Assembly: GCA_026627065.1 (NCBI GenBank)
Contig: JAPNUO010000002.1
Span: 372,001 to 436,000, forward strand
Source of the DNA: Bacillota bacterium
GTDB taxonomy: Bacteria; Bacillota; Sulfobacillia; Sulfobacillales; Sulfobacillaceae
Length of the DNA: 64,000 bases
Reading direction: 5' to 3'
The notes under the pieces were generated by a model. That model did no database searches. It saw only the letters and a program-made list of their open reading frames with translations, and was not told the origin of the DNA. Positions 17,950 to 27,166 of this stretch are shown piece after piece. A program made the translations under genes and the position numbers. Position 1 is the stretch's first letter. Each line of letters opens with the position of its first letter.

Positions 17950-18855
17950 ATGGGATTGGTGCGCGAACAGCGAGCAGTGCGTCCGTACGACTTCCAGCGT
18001 CCCCATCAATTAAGCCGCAGCCAGCTGGACGCCATGACGTCCGTGATTGCCACCTTTTGGCGCAGTGCGGCCAACGCGTTGTCCGCCTATTTGCGCACGC
18101 CGGTCCAGCTGCAGCAGTTCAGCCTGGGGCAGATTCCCTACGAGGAAATGCTGCAGGCCATTCACGTGCCCGCTGTGCTCGGCGTGTTTGGCGCCGATCC
18201 GCTGCCGGGTTCCGCGATTTTGGAGTGCGCGCCTTCGGTGGCTTTGGCCATGATTGACCGCGCCCTAGGGGGCCAAGGGCTGAGCACGGTGCCGCCCAGG
18301 CGCCTGTCGGAAATCGAATTTACGATTATGCGGCGGATCTTCGAGCGGATTTTGGGCATCTACCGCGAGAGCCTGTCCGCCATGATCGAGATTCAGCCGA
18401 AGGTTCTGAGCATGGAACATAATCCTGCCTTTGCCCAGATTGCCGGAGAAGGCGATTTGGTGGTGGTGGCGCGCCAGCATGTCAGCCTCGATGCCAACCG
18501 CGGCCAAATGATGATGGTGTGGCCGTATGTCAACATTGTGCCCATCGCGGAGGCGGCGGTGCGGGCTCAACTCGTCCGGGACGGCGCCCTGGCCAACGTG
18601 GAAGTCAAGAGCGAAGAGATGAAGCGGCATGTGCAATCGGCGCCGGTTCGGGGCAGTGTGATTTTGGGGAAAACGGAACTCACCCTGGGAGAATTTGAGC
18701 AGCTGAAGGTGGGCGACGCCGTGGTGCTGAAAAACCGCTACGACCAGCCCTTAGTGCTGCGCTTGTCGAACCGCGACAAATTCTTCGTGTTGCCGGGACG
18801 GAGCCGGGGGCGGCTGGCCGTGCGGGTGATTTCGCGCAAAGAGGAGGAAGTGTAA
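17950..18855 (+). CDS. fliM: Flagellar motor switch protein FliM
   Basis: A 301-residue switch-complex protein. The middle CheC-like domain shows LLGQIPYEE/VLGVFGADPLPG-type blocks and the motif ALGGQGLS (about residue 110). The C-terminal SpoA domain (LILGKTELTLGEFEQLKVGDAVVL in part) is at about 235-295. The N-terminal LLSQxEID-type CheY-P binding peptide is not seen; the protein starts VREQRAVRPYDFQRPHQLS, which covers only the later part of the usual N-terminus. Binding of CheY-P may therefore differ. Its stop overlaps the fliN start. Confidence 0.9.
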   Translation: MGLVREQRAVRPYDFQRPHQLSRSQLDAMTSVIATFWRSAANALSAYLRTPVQLQQFSLGQIPYEEMLQAIHVPAVLGVFGADPLPGSAILECAPSVALAMIDRALGGQGLSTVPPRRLSEIEFTIMRRIFERILGIYRESLSAMIEIQPKVLSMEHNPAFAQIAGEGDLVVVARQHVSLDANRGQMMMVWPYVNIVPIAEAAVRAQLVRDGALANVEVKSEEMKRHVQSAPVRGSVILGKTELTLGEFEQLKVGDAVVLKNRYDQPLVLRLSNRDKFFVLPGRSRGRLAVRVISRKEEEV

Positions 18856-19280
18856 TGGCCAAGAAGGCATCGCGCCTGACCGCCGAAGAGATTCAGGCGC
18901 TGGTGGATGCGACCGAGTCGGCCGCGCCGGATCCGGAGGAGACGCCGGTGGAGGTGAAAAAGGTCGAGTTTGTCGAGCTGGAGGAGGCGGAGGAGACGCG
19001 TCCTCGCGCGCCCGGGCCGGTCGACTTCGTGTTTGACGTGCCGATGACGGTCGAGGCCGTCCTGGGGACCACAGAACTGACCGTGCGCGAGGTGTTGGAA
19101 GTGGGTCCAGGGTCGATCATCGAGCTCGATCGGGCTTACGGGGAGCCGGTGGACCTTTATCTCAACGGACGGCTCGTGGCCCGCGGCGACGTCGTCATTA
19201 TTGGCGACAACTTTGGCGTGAAAATTACCGAGATTTTGGTGTCGAGTCAGGAGATGCAGGCAATGTCTCCGACCGCGTAA
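18855..19280 (+). CDS. fliN: Flagellar motor switch protein FliN
   Basis: The 141-residue protein has an acidic, disordered N-terminal half and a C-terminal SpoA domain ([67 protein letters not shown], quoted only by its ends: [11 protein letters not shown] to VKITEI). It forms the lower C-ring with FliM. It lacks the large CheC domain of Bacillus FliY. Translation is coupled to fliM (TAATG). Its last 56 bp overlap the 3-prime end of csrA on the other strand. Confidence 0.93.
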   Translation: MAKKASRLTAEEIQALVDATESAAPDPEETPVEVKKVEFVELEEAEETRPRAPGPVDFVFDVPMTVEAVLGTTELTVREVLEVGPGSIIELDRAYGEPVDLYLNGRLVARGDVVIIGDNFGVKITEILVSSQEMQAMSPTA

Positions 19281-19488
19281 GCGAGGCCAGGGCGTCGGGC
19301 GAGACCGACTGCGCGGCTTTTTGGTTTTGCCGCGCGGCCTCGGCAATTTCTTCCCGCATCACGCTAATGTGGCGGGGCGCGTCAATGCCGAGGCGCACTT
19401 GGTCGCCCTGGATGCCCAGCACCACGACGCGAATGGTTCCCTCCTCGAGCAGGAGGGCTTCGTTAATTTTACGGGTGAGTACCAGCAT
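19225..19488 (-). CDS. csrA: Carbon storage regulator CsrA
   Basis: CsrA is an RNA-binding dimer that in Gram-positive bacteria represses flagellin translation and is held in check by FliW. The start at 19488 gives the canonical [14 protein letters not shown], and the core ([30 protein letters not shown]) is complete. At 87 residues it is longer than the usual 60-80, with a Ser/Pro/Thr-rich tail after about residue 55. The gene overlaps fliW by 20 bp, so they are translated together. The 3-prime end runs 56 bp antisense into fliN. Confidence 0.95.
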   Translation of the reverse strand: MLVLTRKINEALLLEEGTIRVVVLGIQGDQVRLGIDAPRHISVMREEIAEAARQNQKAAQSVSPDALASLTRSETLPASPDSTPKSR

Positions 19489-19927
19489 GGCTTGCTGCCT
19501 CCGGCGCTGCCCCTTCGACGGGAAACAGCGGGTATTGGATCGGATAGGGCAAGGATAACACAAACTGGCCGCCATGGCGGGTCTCTCGATTAAAGATGAG
19601 GGGGCTGCGCAGGTTCATGGTGGGGGGGAAGCCATTGCCGATGGTGCACAGGGCCAGGACCGCCCAGTCGCTGGGATCGCCCAGGGCTGCCGGAAGTTCA
19701 TCGCGCGGCAGCTGGTAGTCGGGCACGCGGAGGAGGGGATCGATGCAGACAAAGGCCAACGAGGGCGTTGTCGCAGACTGCAGGTACAAAAAAGGGCTGT
19801 CGGGGCGGTGGGGCAAGAGGACGAACTGCCGCTCCTGTTCGAAGCCTAAGATCTCGTAGTCTATGTGCAACAGGTCACCCTCGTCGATGGCGATGGCGCC
19901 GTGAAACCGCGTCTGAATGGTGCGCAT
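19469..19927 (-). CDS. fliW: Flagellar assembly factor FliW
   Basis: A 152-residue FliW: the opening [20 protein letters not shown], the [13 protein letters not shown] strand, the [15 protein letters not shown] block, and [24 protein letters not shown] followed by the C-terminal QFVLSLPYP are family hallmarks. FliW binds flagellin and CsrA, linking flagellin supply to translation control. It lies between flgL and csrA, the standard Firmicutes order. Confidence 0.95.
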   Translation of the reverse strand: MRTIQTRFHGAIAIDEGDLLHIDYEILGFEQERQFVLLPHRPDSPFLYLQSATTPSLAFVCIDPLLRVPDYQLPRDELPAALGDPSDWAVLALCTIGNGFPPTMNLRSPLIFNRETRHGGQFVLSLPYPIQYPLFPVEGAAPEAASHAGTHP

Positions 19928-19938
19928 GGGGGCCTCCC

Positions 19939-20859
19939 TCAGGGGTTGATGAAGTTTAAGAGGGAGAGCGACAGGATTTGCGATCCGCTTTGCAGCGCCG
20001 CTTGATACGCATCTTCCTCTTGTGCTAACTGGGTGGTCACTTGGGCCATGTTGGCCCCGGAGACGTTGGCGATGCTTTGGGAGATGTCGATGGAGGCATT
20101 TTGAAGCTGCGTCAACGTGTTTTGAACCTCCTGCATTCGCCCGCCCACGAGCGATTCAGCGCTGGTCAGGTAATTGAGGTCGTTTTGCAGCGACGGTAAC
20201 AGCGCCTGGACGGCCTGCGGCCCTTGCTGAATGGCGCTGACCAGGGATCCCAAGTCGTTGTACGCTTGCGCGAGATAATTGGTGCCGGCCGGCTGGCCCA
20301 CGTTTTCGTAACCGGTCAAATTGACGGCGACGCTGGTGCTGCTGGAGATCTCAAACAGTTGCGCCTCGCCGCTGGTGTTGGGCCAGGTGACGCTGGCCGG
20401 ATACTGGTTGTTGGGACCGGTGGGCACCGGCGGCGTGAGGTTCTGATATCCGCCAAAGATGTAGGTGCCCTCGTACTGGGTGTTGAGAATTTCCCCCAGA
20501 TTGGCCTGCATTTCCGACACCGACTCCGCCATGGCATTTAAGTCCGCCTGACTGTTGGTGCTGTTGGTGGCTTGGGTTGCGGTTTGCAGAACCTGTTCCC
20601 AGAGGGTGATCATGCTGGTCAGGGCGCCGCTGGTCTGGTTGAGCCAGCCTTCGGCGTTCTGGGCGGAGGTCGTGTAGGCCGTGAGCTGCGACAGGGTGTT
20701 GTTGAGGTTGAGGGTGGTTTCCGCAGCCAGAGGATTGTTGTCCGGCACCTCAAAGCTTTGTCCGGTGGACTCTTCTTCCTGGAGCTGGGCAATTTGCGCC
20801 TCCTGGGTTTGGATGTTTTGCAAAAGCGTGTTGGAGATCACGAGCGGGGTAATTTGCAC
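19939..20859 (-). CDS. flgL: Flagellar hook-associated protein 3, FlgL
   Basis: The 306-residue protein has the flagellin-like N-terminal coiled-coil domain (MQITPLVISNTLLQNIQTQ, then NNPLAAETTLNLNNTLSQL) and the matching C-terminal helices (ANMAQVTTQLAQEEDAYQAALQSGSQILSLSLLNFI in part). FlgL forms the junction between hook and filament with FlgK. No flagellin gene is in the window. Confidence 0.92.
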   Translation of the reverse strand: MQITPLVISNTLLQNIQTQEAQIAQLQEEESTGQSFEVPDNNPLAAETTLNLNNTLSQLTAYTTSAQNAEGWLNQTSGALTSMITLWEQVLQTATQATNSTNSQADLNAMAESVSEMQANLGEILNTQYEGTYIFGGYQNLTPPVPTGPNNQYPASVTWPNTSGEAQLFEISSSTSVAVNLTGYENVGQPAGTNYLAQAYNDLGSLVSAIQQGPQAVQALLPSLQNDLNYLTSAESLVGGRMQEVQNTLTQLQNASIDISQSIANVSGANMAQVTTQLAQEEDAYQAALQSGSQILSLSLLNFINP

Positions 20860-20890
20860 GGGACCACATCCTTTCCTCGAGATTCGTTCC

Positions 20891-22348
20891 TTAGCTCACC
20901 GCAGCCAGCAGGCTTTGCACCACGGTTTGCTGGGTGCTGATGAGTTTCGCGGCGGCTTCGTAGCTTTGTTCCTCTTGAATCATGTTGACCGCCTGCTGGT
21001 TCAAGTCGACGCCGGTGGCGGACTGTAAGTCGTTGGTCAGCGAAGTGAGCGTCGATTGTCCGTCGGATTCCAAATTATTGGCATTTTGGCCGTCGAGGCC
21101 TACCTGGCCGACAAGGGCTTGATAATAGGCGGAGAGGGTGGCAGTCGAGGCGCCAATGGTCATTTGCTGATTGGTCAGTACGTTGTAGATCGTTGCCGCG
21201 TTGGAGCCATCCCCGGGGTTGTTGGCGCTGGAAGCCGCCGCGAGGGCGTCAGGCGTTAGCGACGAATTGACGCTAATCGATCCGGCGGTGGTTCCGCTGG
21301 GGGTGAAAAAGGGCGTGCTGCTGGCTGAAGCCCCTTGGAGGTTATACCCGCTTTCTTGATAGCTGTTGACCGCCGTGACCAGCGCGTTGGTCAAGGCATC
21401 CAAGCTTTGCCCGTAGCTGGTGAGATAGCCGGGGGTGATGGGGCCGGCCGTGCTGCCGCTGACGGTTTGCTGATATAAGAGGGCGATGTTTCCCGCCAGC
21501 GAGCCGGATTGCACCTGCACCGGCGCGCCGTTGTCGGCCCACACCGGCTGTTCGGCCGTAAAGGTGTCGGTGCCCGTGCTGCTATTTGGGACTCCGACCT
21601 GGTTCAGCACGATTTGATAGGTCTCCGTGCCCGTGACCAAGGGGTGAGCGCCGATATAGACATCCAAGCTGTTGGCCGGGCCCTGGCTGTACTGGATATT
21701 GGTCAGCTGGCTTAACTGGGTAAGCAGCTGGTCGCGTTGATCCAGCAGTTCGTTGGGCGGTTGGCCGGAGCTGCTGACGTTGGCGATTTCCTGGTTGAGC
21801 TGGGCAATTTGCGCGGCATATTGGTTGATTTGCTGCACCTGACTTACAATGTTCTGATTGACGTTCTCTTCTTCCGTGGTGAGGGACGCCGCCATGTTGT
21901 TCAGGGTGGATGCCAGCGTTTGGCCGTCCTGGATGACGCTCTGCCGGGCGGACAGGCTTTCCGGGTTTTCCGAAAGGTTCAGCCAACTTTGGCTGAACTG
22001 GTTCATCATTTCCGCGAGTCCGCCGCTCTGAGGCTCCTCAAAAATGTTTTGAACCTCGCTCAACCCTTGTGCCAGGGCGGTGGCGTAAGCCACGGCGCTG
22101 GTCTGGTTGTTGACGCTAGCCGATAAAAAGGCGTTGGTGGCCCGGGTCACTGCTGTTACACTCACCCCGTTGCCCACCAGAGTGCTGGGCATATTGCCCT
22201 CGGCCGCCGGCGCGTTTTCCGTCAGGTCGACGGATTCGACCGCGTAGCCCGGCGTGGTCGCGTTCGCCATATTGTTCCCCGTTACTTCCAAAGCAACCTC
22301 TTGGGCGGCCAGCGCTTGCGACGCAATGCTTAAAATTTGAAATGCCAT
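20891..22348 (-). CDS. flgK: Flagellar hook-associated protein 1, FlgK
   Basis: FlgK (485 residues) opens with the rod-type domain IASQALAAQEVALEVTGNNMANATTPGY, then a long D1 coil (SARQSVIQDGQTLASTLNNM, LLDQRDQLLTQLSQL) and ends with NLESDGQSTLTSLTNDLQSATGVDLNQQAVNMIQEEQSYEAAAKLI-type helices. It sits 31 bp upstream of flgL and 22 bp downstream of flgN in the same operon. Confidence 0.94.
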   Translation of the reverse strand: MAFQILSIASQALAAQEVALEVTGNNMANATTPGYAVESVDLTENAPAAEGNMPSTLVGNGVSVTAVTRATNAFLSASVNNQTSAVAYATALAQGLSEVQNIFEEPQSGGLAEMMNQFSQSWLNLSENPESLSARQSVIQDGQTLASTLNNMAASLTTEEENVNQNIVSQVQQINQYAAQIAQLNQEIANVSSSGQPPNELLDQRDQLLTQLSQLTNIQYSQGPANSLDVYIGAHPLVTGTETYQIVLNQVGVPNSSTGTDTFTAEQPVWADNGAPVQVQSGSLAGNIALLYQQTVSGSTAGPITPGYLTSYGQSLDALTNALVTAVNSYQESGYNLQGASASSTPFFTPSGTTAGSISVNSSLTPDALAAASSANNPGDGSNAATIYNVLTNQQMTIGASTATLSAYYQALVGQVGLDGQNANNLESDGQSTLTSLTNDLQSATGVDLNQQAVNMIQEEQSYEAAAKLISTQQTVVQSLLAAVS

Positions 22349-22370
22349 GAGACGTCACCTGCCTTCTCTC

Positions 22371-22715
22371 TTAAAGTCCGAGGTTCAATCCCGGCCGTTC
22401 TTCCCGCGCAATGCCCAAGATCTCGCGCAAGAAGGCAATGTAGCCGAGGCTTTGCTCCAGCAACGTCGCGAGGAATTGCTCGCGGTTGGCCCAGCGCGTA
22501 ATGTTGGCGCGCAGCACATCCTTTTGCGGAGGCGATAGCGCTTGCAAGTCGAGCGTGCGCGCGTTGACGCGATACATGGGATCAATCTCTTGCTGCAACA
22601 AAGCGACAAGCCGCGACGGATCGCGGGCCAGCACGGCTTGAATTTTGGCTTCCGTAATGTTTTGCAGCTCGGTTAAATCCTCGACCATTTCCCGAAACAC
22701 CTTATCAGCATCCAT
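22371..22715 (-). CDS. flgN: Flagellar chaperone FlgN-like
   Basis: This 114-residue, all-helical protein just upstream of flgK has the FlgN length and pattern: long amphipathic helices with heptads (FREMVEDLTELQNITEAKIQAVL, ALLQQEIDPMYRV in part) and a C-terminal helix ending REILGIAREE. FlgN proteins bind FlgK and FlgL before export. The start is ATG 22715 or 22727. Sequence conservation in the family is low, so position matters in this call. Confidence 0.82.
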   Translation of the reverse strand: MDADKVFREMVEDLTELQNITEAKIQAVLARDPSRLVALLQQEIDPMYRVNARTLDLQALSPPQKDVLRANITRWANREQFLATLLEQSLGYIAFLREILGIAREERPGLNLGL

Positions 22716-22717
22716 GG

Positions 22718-23140
22718 CTACACCCATAAGTCCAGCAATAAGCCGCGGATAAGGTCGAGATGGCGTGCCAATTGCCACGCGCCGCGCCGCCGCCGCACGT
22801 CGTTGACGAGATCGTCCAAGGCTCGGTTCACCTGCACGATGTGAATCATTTGACGAAAACGCCCTTTTGGCGACCAGTAAGTTTGCGACTTGGCTTGATG
22901 CCGCTTCAGGGCATGGTTAAGCAAATCACGTACGGTATCTAAATATTGGGTGATGTGGGGATCGGTGGGATCTTGTAAGAGGCGTTGTTCTCTTTGGCGA
23001 AGTTCTTCCCAAATGGTGTCCTCGACAGTGAGAATGAGCGACACCTGGGCTGATCTCGCCTCCTTTCCCGCTGCCGGACGGGAAGGCGCGCGAGAATGCG
23101 CACTGGCACTGGATACGGCCGGATTCCACTCAATCGACAT
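22718..23140 (-). CDS. DUF327 (YaaR-like) protein
   Basis: A 140-residue protein whose C-terminal two thirds match the DUF327 pattern: LNHALKRHQ, a basic SPKGRFRQMIHIVQVNRALDDL block, and an ending HLDLIRGLLLDLWV. DUF327 proteins are often encoded next to flagellar genes in Firmicutes; function unknown. I start it at ATG 23140 behind AAGGTGG. It heads the yaaR-flgN-flgK-flgL-fliW-csrA operon; the stop is 2 bp before the flgN start. Confidence 0.8.
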   Translation of the reverse strand: MSIEWNPAVSSASAHSRAPSRPAAGKEARSAQVSLILTVEDTIWEELRQREQRLLQDPTDPHITQYLDTVRDLLNHALKRHQAKSQTYWSPKGRFRQMIHIVQVNRALDDLVNDVRRRRGAWQLARHLDLIRGLLLDLWV

Positions 23141-23214
23141 ACGACGCACCACCTTAGCCCTATTCTACGGCCACCGGGTGCGTCTTCTCGAAGAATAACA
23201 CGGAATTTTGGGGA

Positions 23215-23418
23215 TTAACCTGTTAAACTTTCGTCACACGGCTGACTCTTCCAGTACCTCTGCACCTCGACAACGTATTCGTCAATTTGCTGACTAATCT
23301 TCAACACTTCGGGGTCGAGGTTGCCTCGCTGCGACGCCAGCGCACTCATGTGCTGCTTTAAAATTTTAATCTGCTCAATGCTGCGCCAGTAGTCTTGGAC
23401 CGTTTCAATCGGTGTCAT
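23215..23418 (-). CDS. Spo0E-like aspartyl-phosphate phosphatase
   Basis: The 67-residue protein has the Spo0E layout: two short helices with IKILKQHMSALAS and the signature ISQQIDEYVVEVQRYW (family consensus SQxLDxLIxxY). Members dephosphorylate Spo0A-P or related phosphorelay proteins and delay sporulation. Here the second residue of the motif and the Asp are kept; the Leu of the consensus is Ile. It lies upstream of the flagellar operon on the same strand with 75 bp between, which may put sporulation timing and motility under joint control. Confidence 0.75.
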   Translation of the reverse strand: MTPIETVQDYWRSIEQIKILKQHMSALASQRGNLDPEVLKISQQIDEYVVEVQRYWKSQPCDESLTG

Positions 23419-23503
23419 GCCGGCTTGTCCCCTTCTTTAAAGTAGCGATATTGTAGCGCAGCTTTTGGGGGAGAACAAGCATCATCCGCTCGCCGCCTCT
23501 CGA

Positions 23504-23734
23504 CTATTTTCGCGGCGAAGACCAGCTCTTCATTTGGTGGCGGATCCAATGCGCCAAAATCTCCGGGCTTGTGACACCATGGCGCCGCGCTTCGGTGCGA
23601 AACTGATCGAATAACGCGAAGACTTGTTCGCGCGCTGCGTTGTGTTCCGGCGTCGCTTCCACGCGAAATTGATATCCCCGTTCCGTTTTGTCCAGGGCAA
23701 ACTCGAATCCGCCGAGTCGCGCTTTACGCTCCAT
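23504..23734 (-). CDS. Small protein of unknown function
   Basis: From ATG 23734 (excellent GGAGGCGGTGACG leader) this encodes 76 residues, rich in Arg and aromatic residues: MERKARLGGFEFALDKTERG, then a helix (HNAAREQVFALFDQFRTEARR) and HWIRHQMKSW. I recognise no family. The strong ribosome site and open frame support a real gene. It precedes the spo0E-like gene on the same strand. Confidence 0.6.
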   Translation of the reverse strand: MERKARLGGFEFALDKTERGYQFRVEATPEHNAAREQVFALFDQFRTEARRHGVTSPEILAHWIRHQMKSWSSPRK

Positions 23735-23767
23735 CGTCACCGCCTCCTTGTTGACGCAAGAATACAC

Positions 23768-24299
23768 TCACACCATTCAGTGTACCATAGAGTGGTGAAA
23801 AGAGGGGAAGCAAACTCCTAGCCCGCAATGACGCCGGCGTCCTTAACCTCTGCCTGCTGAGAGACTTCTGGGCAGGCTACAGGGATATGAGTCACTGGCC
23901 CATCAAGCTGCCATGGCACAATCAGAGGCGGAGGCCGCGAGCGTATAGACTTTTCGTAGGTGGGGACAGGTGAAAAACATGACTTTCAGGCCGGAAGGCC
24001 TCGCATTCCTGCGAGCCTCCTCGTGTGCCAATAAAAAATCGGTCAAGAACCATTGAGGATCGGATGTGGGGTGATCGTCAACCGTTGACCATGATTTTGA
24101 AGCTGGCGGCCCAATGACCTCAGATACTGGAAACGGCCGGAGATTTTGCCACAGTGGAACGTGACATCCGACGGGTGATGCCGGGCTCGGTGCCTCAGGT
24201 GCTGGGGAGATCCCACAGTTATTGACGTAGAGCCGCGGGTCACTTGACTTTGCGGTGGTGTCTCGTTATGATAGCAAGTGTTCCCGATGAGGACGACAT
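23768..24299. other. Intergenic region upstream of the tRNA cluster, 532 bp
   Basis: No intact gene is visible. A + strand frame at about 23825-23970 gives a start-less peptide with LRDFWAGYRDMSHWPIKLPWHNQRRRP and a stop; it may be the tail of a decayed gene, unidentified. A tRNA promoter must lie in the last 100 bp, where I see only weak candidates. Confidence 0.4.
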
Positions 24300-24376
<77 letters not shown>

Positions 24377-24378
24377 AC

Positions 24379-24455
24379 GGCGGCGTAGCTCAGTTGGTTA
24401 GAGCACACGGTTCATACCCGTGACGTCGGTGGTTCGAATCCACCCGCCGCTACCA
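24379..24455 (+). tRNA. tRNA-Met (elongator), anticodon CAT
   Basis: A 77-nt tRNA, two bases after the initiator tRNA. The acceptor GGCGGCG pairs with CGCCGCT, the anticodon arm is CACGG-TTCATAC-CCGTG, and CCA is encoded. It resembles the Bacillus elongator tRNA-Met rather than the Ile-CAU (lysidine) type. Confidence 0.93.
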
Positions 24456-24467
24456 TTTGAGATGTGT

Positions 24468-24543
<76 letters not shown>

Positions 24544-24551
24544 ATGAAAAA

Positions 24552-24584
24552 CCGCAGGGCAGAAGGCTTTGCGGGATTTTTGTT
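24552..24584 (+). terminator. Probable terminator of the tRNA operon
   Basis: An inverted repeat CCGCA...TGCGG with a 13-base loop is followed by GATTTTTGTTT. Upstream A residues can extend the stem against the T run. It lies 8 bp after the last tRNA. Confidence 0.55.
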
Positions 24585-25339
24585 TGTCGATTTCGTGGCG
24601 CAAATCGGCCACGGGCCGCAGAAAGAGCACGTGACGATTTTCGTTCCCACATGACGCCGCACGACAGTCGACGAGACTCCCAAAAGGTGGCAAGCGGCAG
24701 GGCACAGCTGACAGGGGACCTAACGCGCCAGAGAACACCTGGGACCGCAGCCAAGAGCCCGATGTGGTGCAGAAACTTGACGGCGCCAGCGGAATGTCGG
24801 GGGTGTGGCAGAATTTGATACGACCTGAGCAGCCTGGGGGCCTGGTGGATGTGGTAGTGTGTCACACCACTGGTTTCCGAGCTAGCAGGGTCGGCCGGCA
24901 ACCTTTCGAATGCTAGAGTTGTCTGACGCAGCGGCCGCATGATTCCAGGGGGAGGAGCCGGGCGTGCCCGATGACCCTTTTCCGTCCGAAGTCCAATGGT
25001 TAAGTGCCGCGTTCGAATCTTCTGCGCATCGGCGGTTTTCCCGCGAGTTGTGGGCGGTCGACGTGGCCGCCTATTGACGGCGATGACCGTGCCGACGTTG
25101 GATATTATTGCGAAGAAGATCGCTAAGCCTAGCGACATCCATGTCACCTGGCCATCTCCGGACCATGCGAATCGCGCAGTCAGCTATGAGCCGCTCGAAT
25201 GCGCTCAGTGATCAGGCCCAGCGCAACACGGTACCACGCTGAGGATAGCGCCCTCGATGAAGAAACGCGAACAATGATAAGCAACTGGATCAGAATACTG
25301 TCGACCGAGGTTGGAGTGAAGTGCGCTGCCACCGGATCA
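24585..25339. other. Region without a convincing gene, 755 bp
   Basis: Open frames exist here on both strands, including a 222-codon one on the - strand that runs back through tRNA-Lys, but none has a ribosome site, a known motif or coding-like composition. I see no repeat or RNA gene. Confidence 0.4.
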
Positions 25340-26197
25340 CTAAGGGGCCAGCCTCTGTTTGGCGATCAGGTGCATCGACGCGGCCATGTCGATTGCGGTT
25401 TGGGGGAGAGATTCCGAAAAAGTCTGATAATCCACACGGCCAGACCTCCAGCACACGATGGTATGCGCGCCATCCCCGGCGTTCTCAACGGCAATTACGC
25501 CGTGATTGGCAGGGAGCCGCGTATGCGCCAGTCGGCGCGCCAAGGTTCGTGCTAGCGAAGAATCCAGTAACTGATTGATTTGAACAGTCCATCCGTGCTG
25601 ATGCCATTCCATGATCCCCATCGGGATGGTGGCATTCCGTTGCCGCCACTCGTCCGCGGTCACTGCGGGCAGCAAGCGTATGTGGCGGGGCCGAGACGCG
25701 GGGGGCGGCTGATAGTTGCCGGTGTAGAGTGCGGCTTGGGCCGCTACGGCGGAGCGGTACCGCTGGCCGGAAAAAATCCCGATTTGTTGGGCCAGGCCGG
25801 TGGTGCGTTGGATAGCCGGATCGTTTACAGGATAAGCCTTGTCGGTTTCCGTCAATATTACGGCGTACCGGTTCGTCGTAGCCATTGTTGACGCGCTAAG
25901 GTATCCTTTAAATCCCGGAGCGCGAATGGTCGACGGGTAGGGGGCCTCCAGGGGCACGGTCGTCGTTTTGGCGACAATCGCGAGTGCCTCGCGAATTGCG
26001 TTGGCGCCGGACGCGGGGGTGCTGTAAGCAGTAGAGGCTGCCGTGGCTCGTAACGGTGGCCGTGTTGTGGCATCGTGGATCCGAGAAAACCATGTTAGCC
26101 ATTGTTCTGCGGCTGAGGACCGCGTAATCGGTGCGGAGCCAATCAGGACCAAACTTGCGCCCAACAATGCTAAGATGGCAGTCTCATGCTTCGCCAT
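25340..26197 (-). CDS. Secreted protein of unknown function
   Basis: A 285-residue protein with a likely signal peptide (MAKHETAILALLGASLVLIGSAP, first about 30 residues, with a possible signal peptidase I site at SSAA-E). The mature part is Ala/Thr/Arg-rich and mixed alpha/beta; WHQHGWTVQINQLL and RRLAHTRLPANHGVIAVENAG are its most structured stretches. I recognise no domain. The ribosome site is poor. The gene stands alone between the tRNAs and a transposon graveyard. It is probably real given the signal peptide and length, but this is not certain. Confidence 0.5.
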   Translation of the reverse strand: MAKHETAILALLGASLVLIGSAPITRSSAAEQWLTWFSRIHDATTRPPLRATAASTAYSTPASGANAIREALAIVAKTTTVPLEAPYPSTIRAPGFKGYLSASTMATTNRYAVILTETDKAYPVNDPAIQRTTGLAQQIGIFSGQRYRSAVAAQAALYTGNYQPPPASRPRHIRLLPAVTADEWRQRNATIPMGIMEWHQHGWTVQINQLLDSSLARTLARRLAHTRLPANHGVIAVENAGDGAHTIVCWRSGRVDYQTFSESLPQTAIDMAASMHLIAKQRLAP

Positions 26198-26339
26198 GAC
26201 CAGTCATCTCCGGATACACGTTACACGTACAACGCGCGAGATGCCTCAAAGGTTACGCAGGGGTCCCTCACGCGGAATCCGCCACGTGTAATGGCAAAAG
26301 AGGCCGCAAACGTGGCGGGCTTATGACAAGGTTCCGGGT

Positions 26340-26580
26340 CTAAAGGAACGGGAGACCACGTTTACTACGGCGCGCCACTGGCGTTGCCGGAAAACAGGGT
26401 ACGCAAACGACTAAGATATCTCTTAGTAGACGTGCTGGGAGATCACACTCCGCATAGTGGGTCGGATTGAGGGCGGCCAGGGCCGTGCGGAGGGCGGGGC
26501 TTTTGCCGGCGCCGTTGCCGCTGGTGAGTCCCAGCCGCCCCGATTCGGCCAGGACGGTCAACGTGCATGTTAATCTATCG
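26340..26580 (-). pseudogene. Possible remnant of an ABC-type ATPase
   Basis: On the - strand the frame reads GRLGLTSGNGAGKSPALRTALAALNP, which resembles the Walker A region of ABC ATPases (LGLVGxNGAGKSTLL), with Pro replacing the Thr/Ser of the P-loop. No signature motif or Walker B follows before the stop at 26340, and there is no start. It looks like a decayed fragment beside the IS3-type element. Confidence 0.35.
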
Positions 26581-26634
26581 AAGGAATATGCCAAATCCGG
26601 GGATGTGAAACATTGAGGTACGAGGTGAGAAGCG

Positions 26635-27166
26635 ATGGGTCTACGGGATGCTGTGGCGTTTCCGGAGCAAGCGGTCCGTTTAGTCCGCGAAGGCCACCGC
26701 AGCGTGGCCTCGGTCGCGCGGGAATTGGGCGTGCCCGAAAATCCTCGGCATGACGGGGTGCATGTCCTGGACAAACATCCGGAGCAGCCGTTTGTCGGGT
26801 CGGGGCGGTTGCGCCCTGCCGAGCACGCCGCGCGTGATTTGGAGCGGCGGATCCGCGATTTGGAAGAAGAGAATGCGATCCTAAAAAGCGATGCGCCTCG
26901 TCGCCAGCGGCCGGAAGTAAAATTTGCGTTCATTCATGAACACCGCTCAATCTTCCGGATCACGACGCGGTGTCAAGTCTTGCCTGTCTTGCGGAGCGGC
27001 TACTATCAGTGGCGGCGGCGCACACCGCTCAAATCCCACAAATTTTTGCGGCCCACCACGGGCGCTATGGCCGTTCCAAAATCACGGCGGTACTGCGCCA
27101 AGAAGGGGAAGTGATGCCGCAAAAACCGTGGCCCGGCTCAGGGCGAACTCGTCGACATTCGGGAGG
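26635..27166 (+). pseudogene. IS3 family transposase OrfA-OrfB remnant
   Basis: The first 100 residues show the OrfA helix-turn-helix (FPEQAVRLVREGHRSVASVARELGV), a deletion just after it, then QPFVGSGRLRP and the leucine zipper-like RRIRDLEEENAILK. The frame runs without the usual programmed frameshift into the start of OrfB (FAFIHEHRSIFRITTRCQVL, SGYYQWRRRTP). It then shifts frame and continues as IFAAHHGRYGRSKITAVLRQEG before decaying. The DDE residues of OrfB are gone. It is inactive. Confidence 0.75.

Noticed and set aside
25199..25578. Short + strand frames opposite the secreted protein gene
   Set aside because: They are antisense to 25340-26197, with no ribosome site and no motif.
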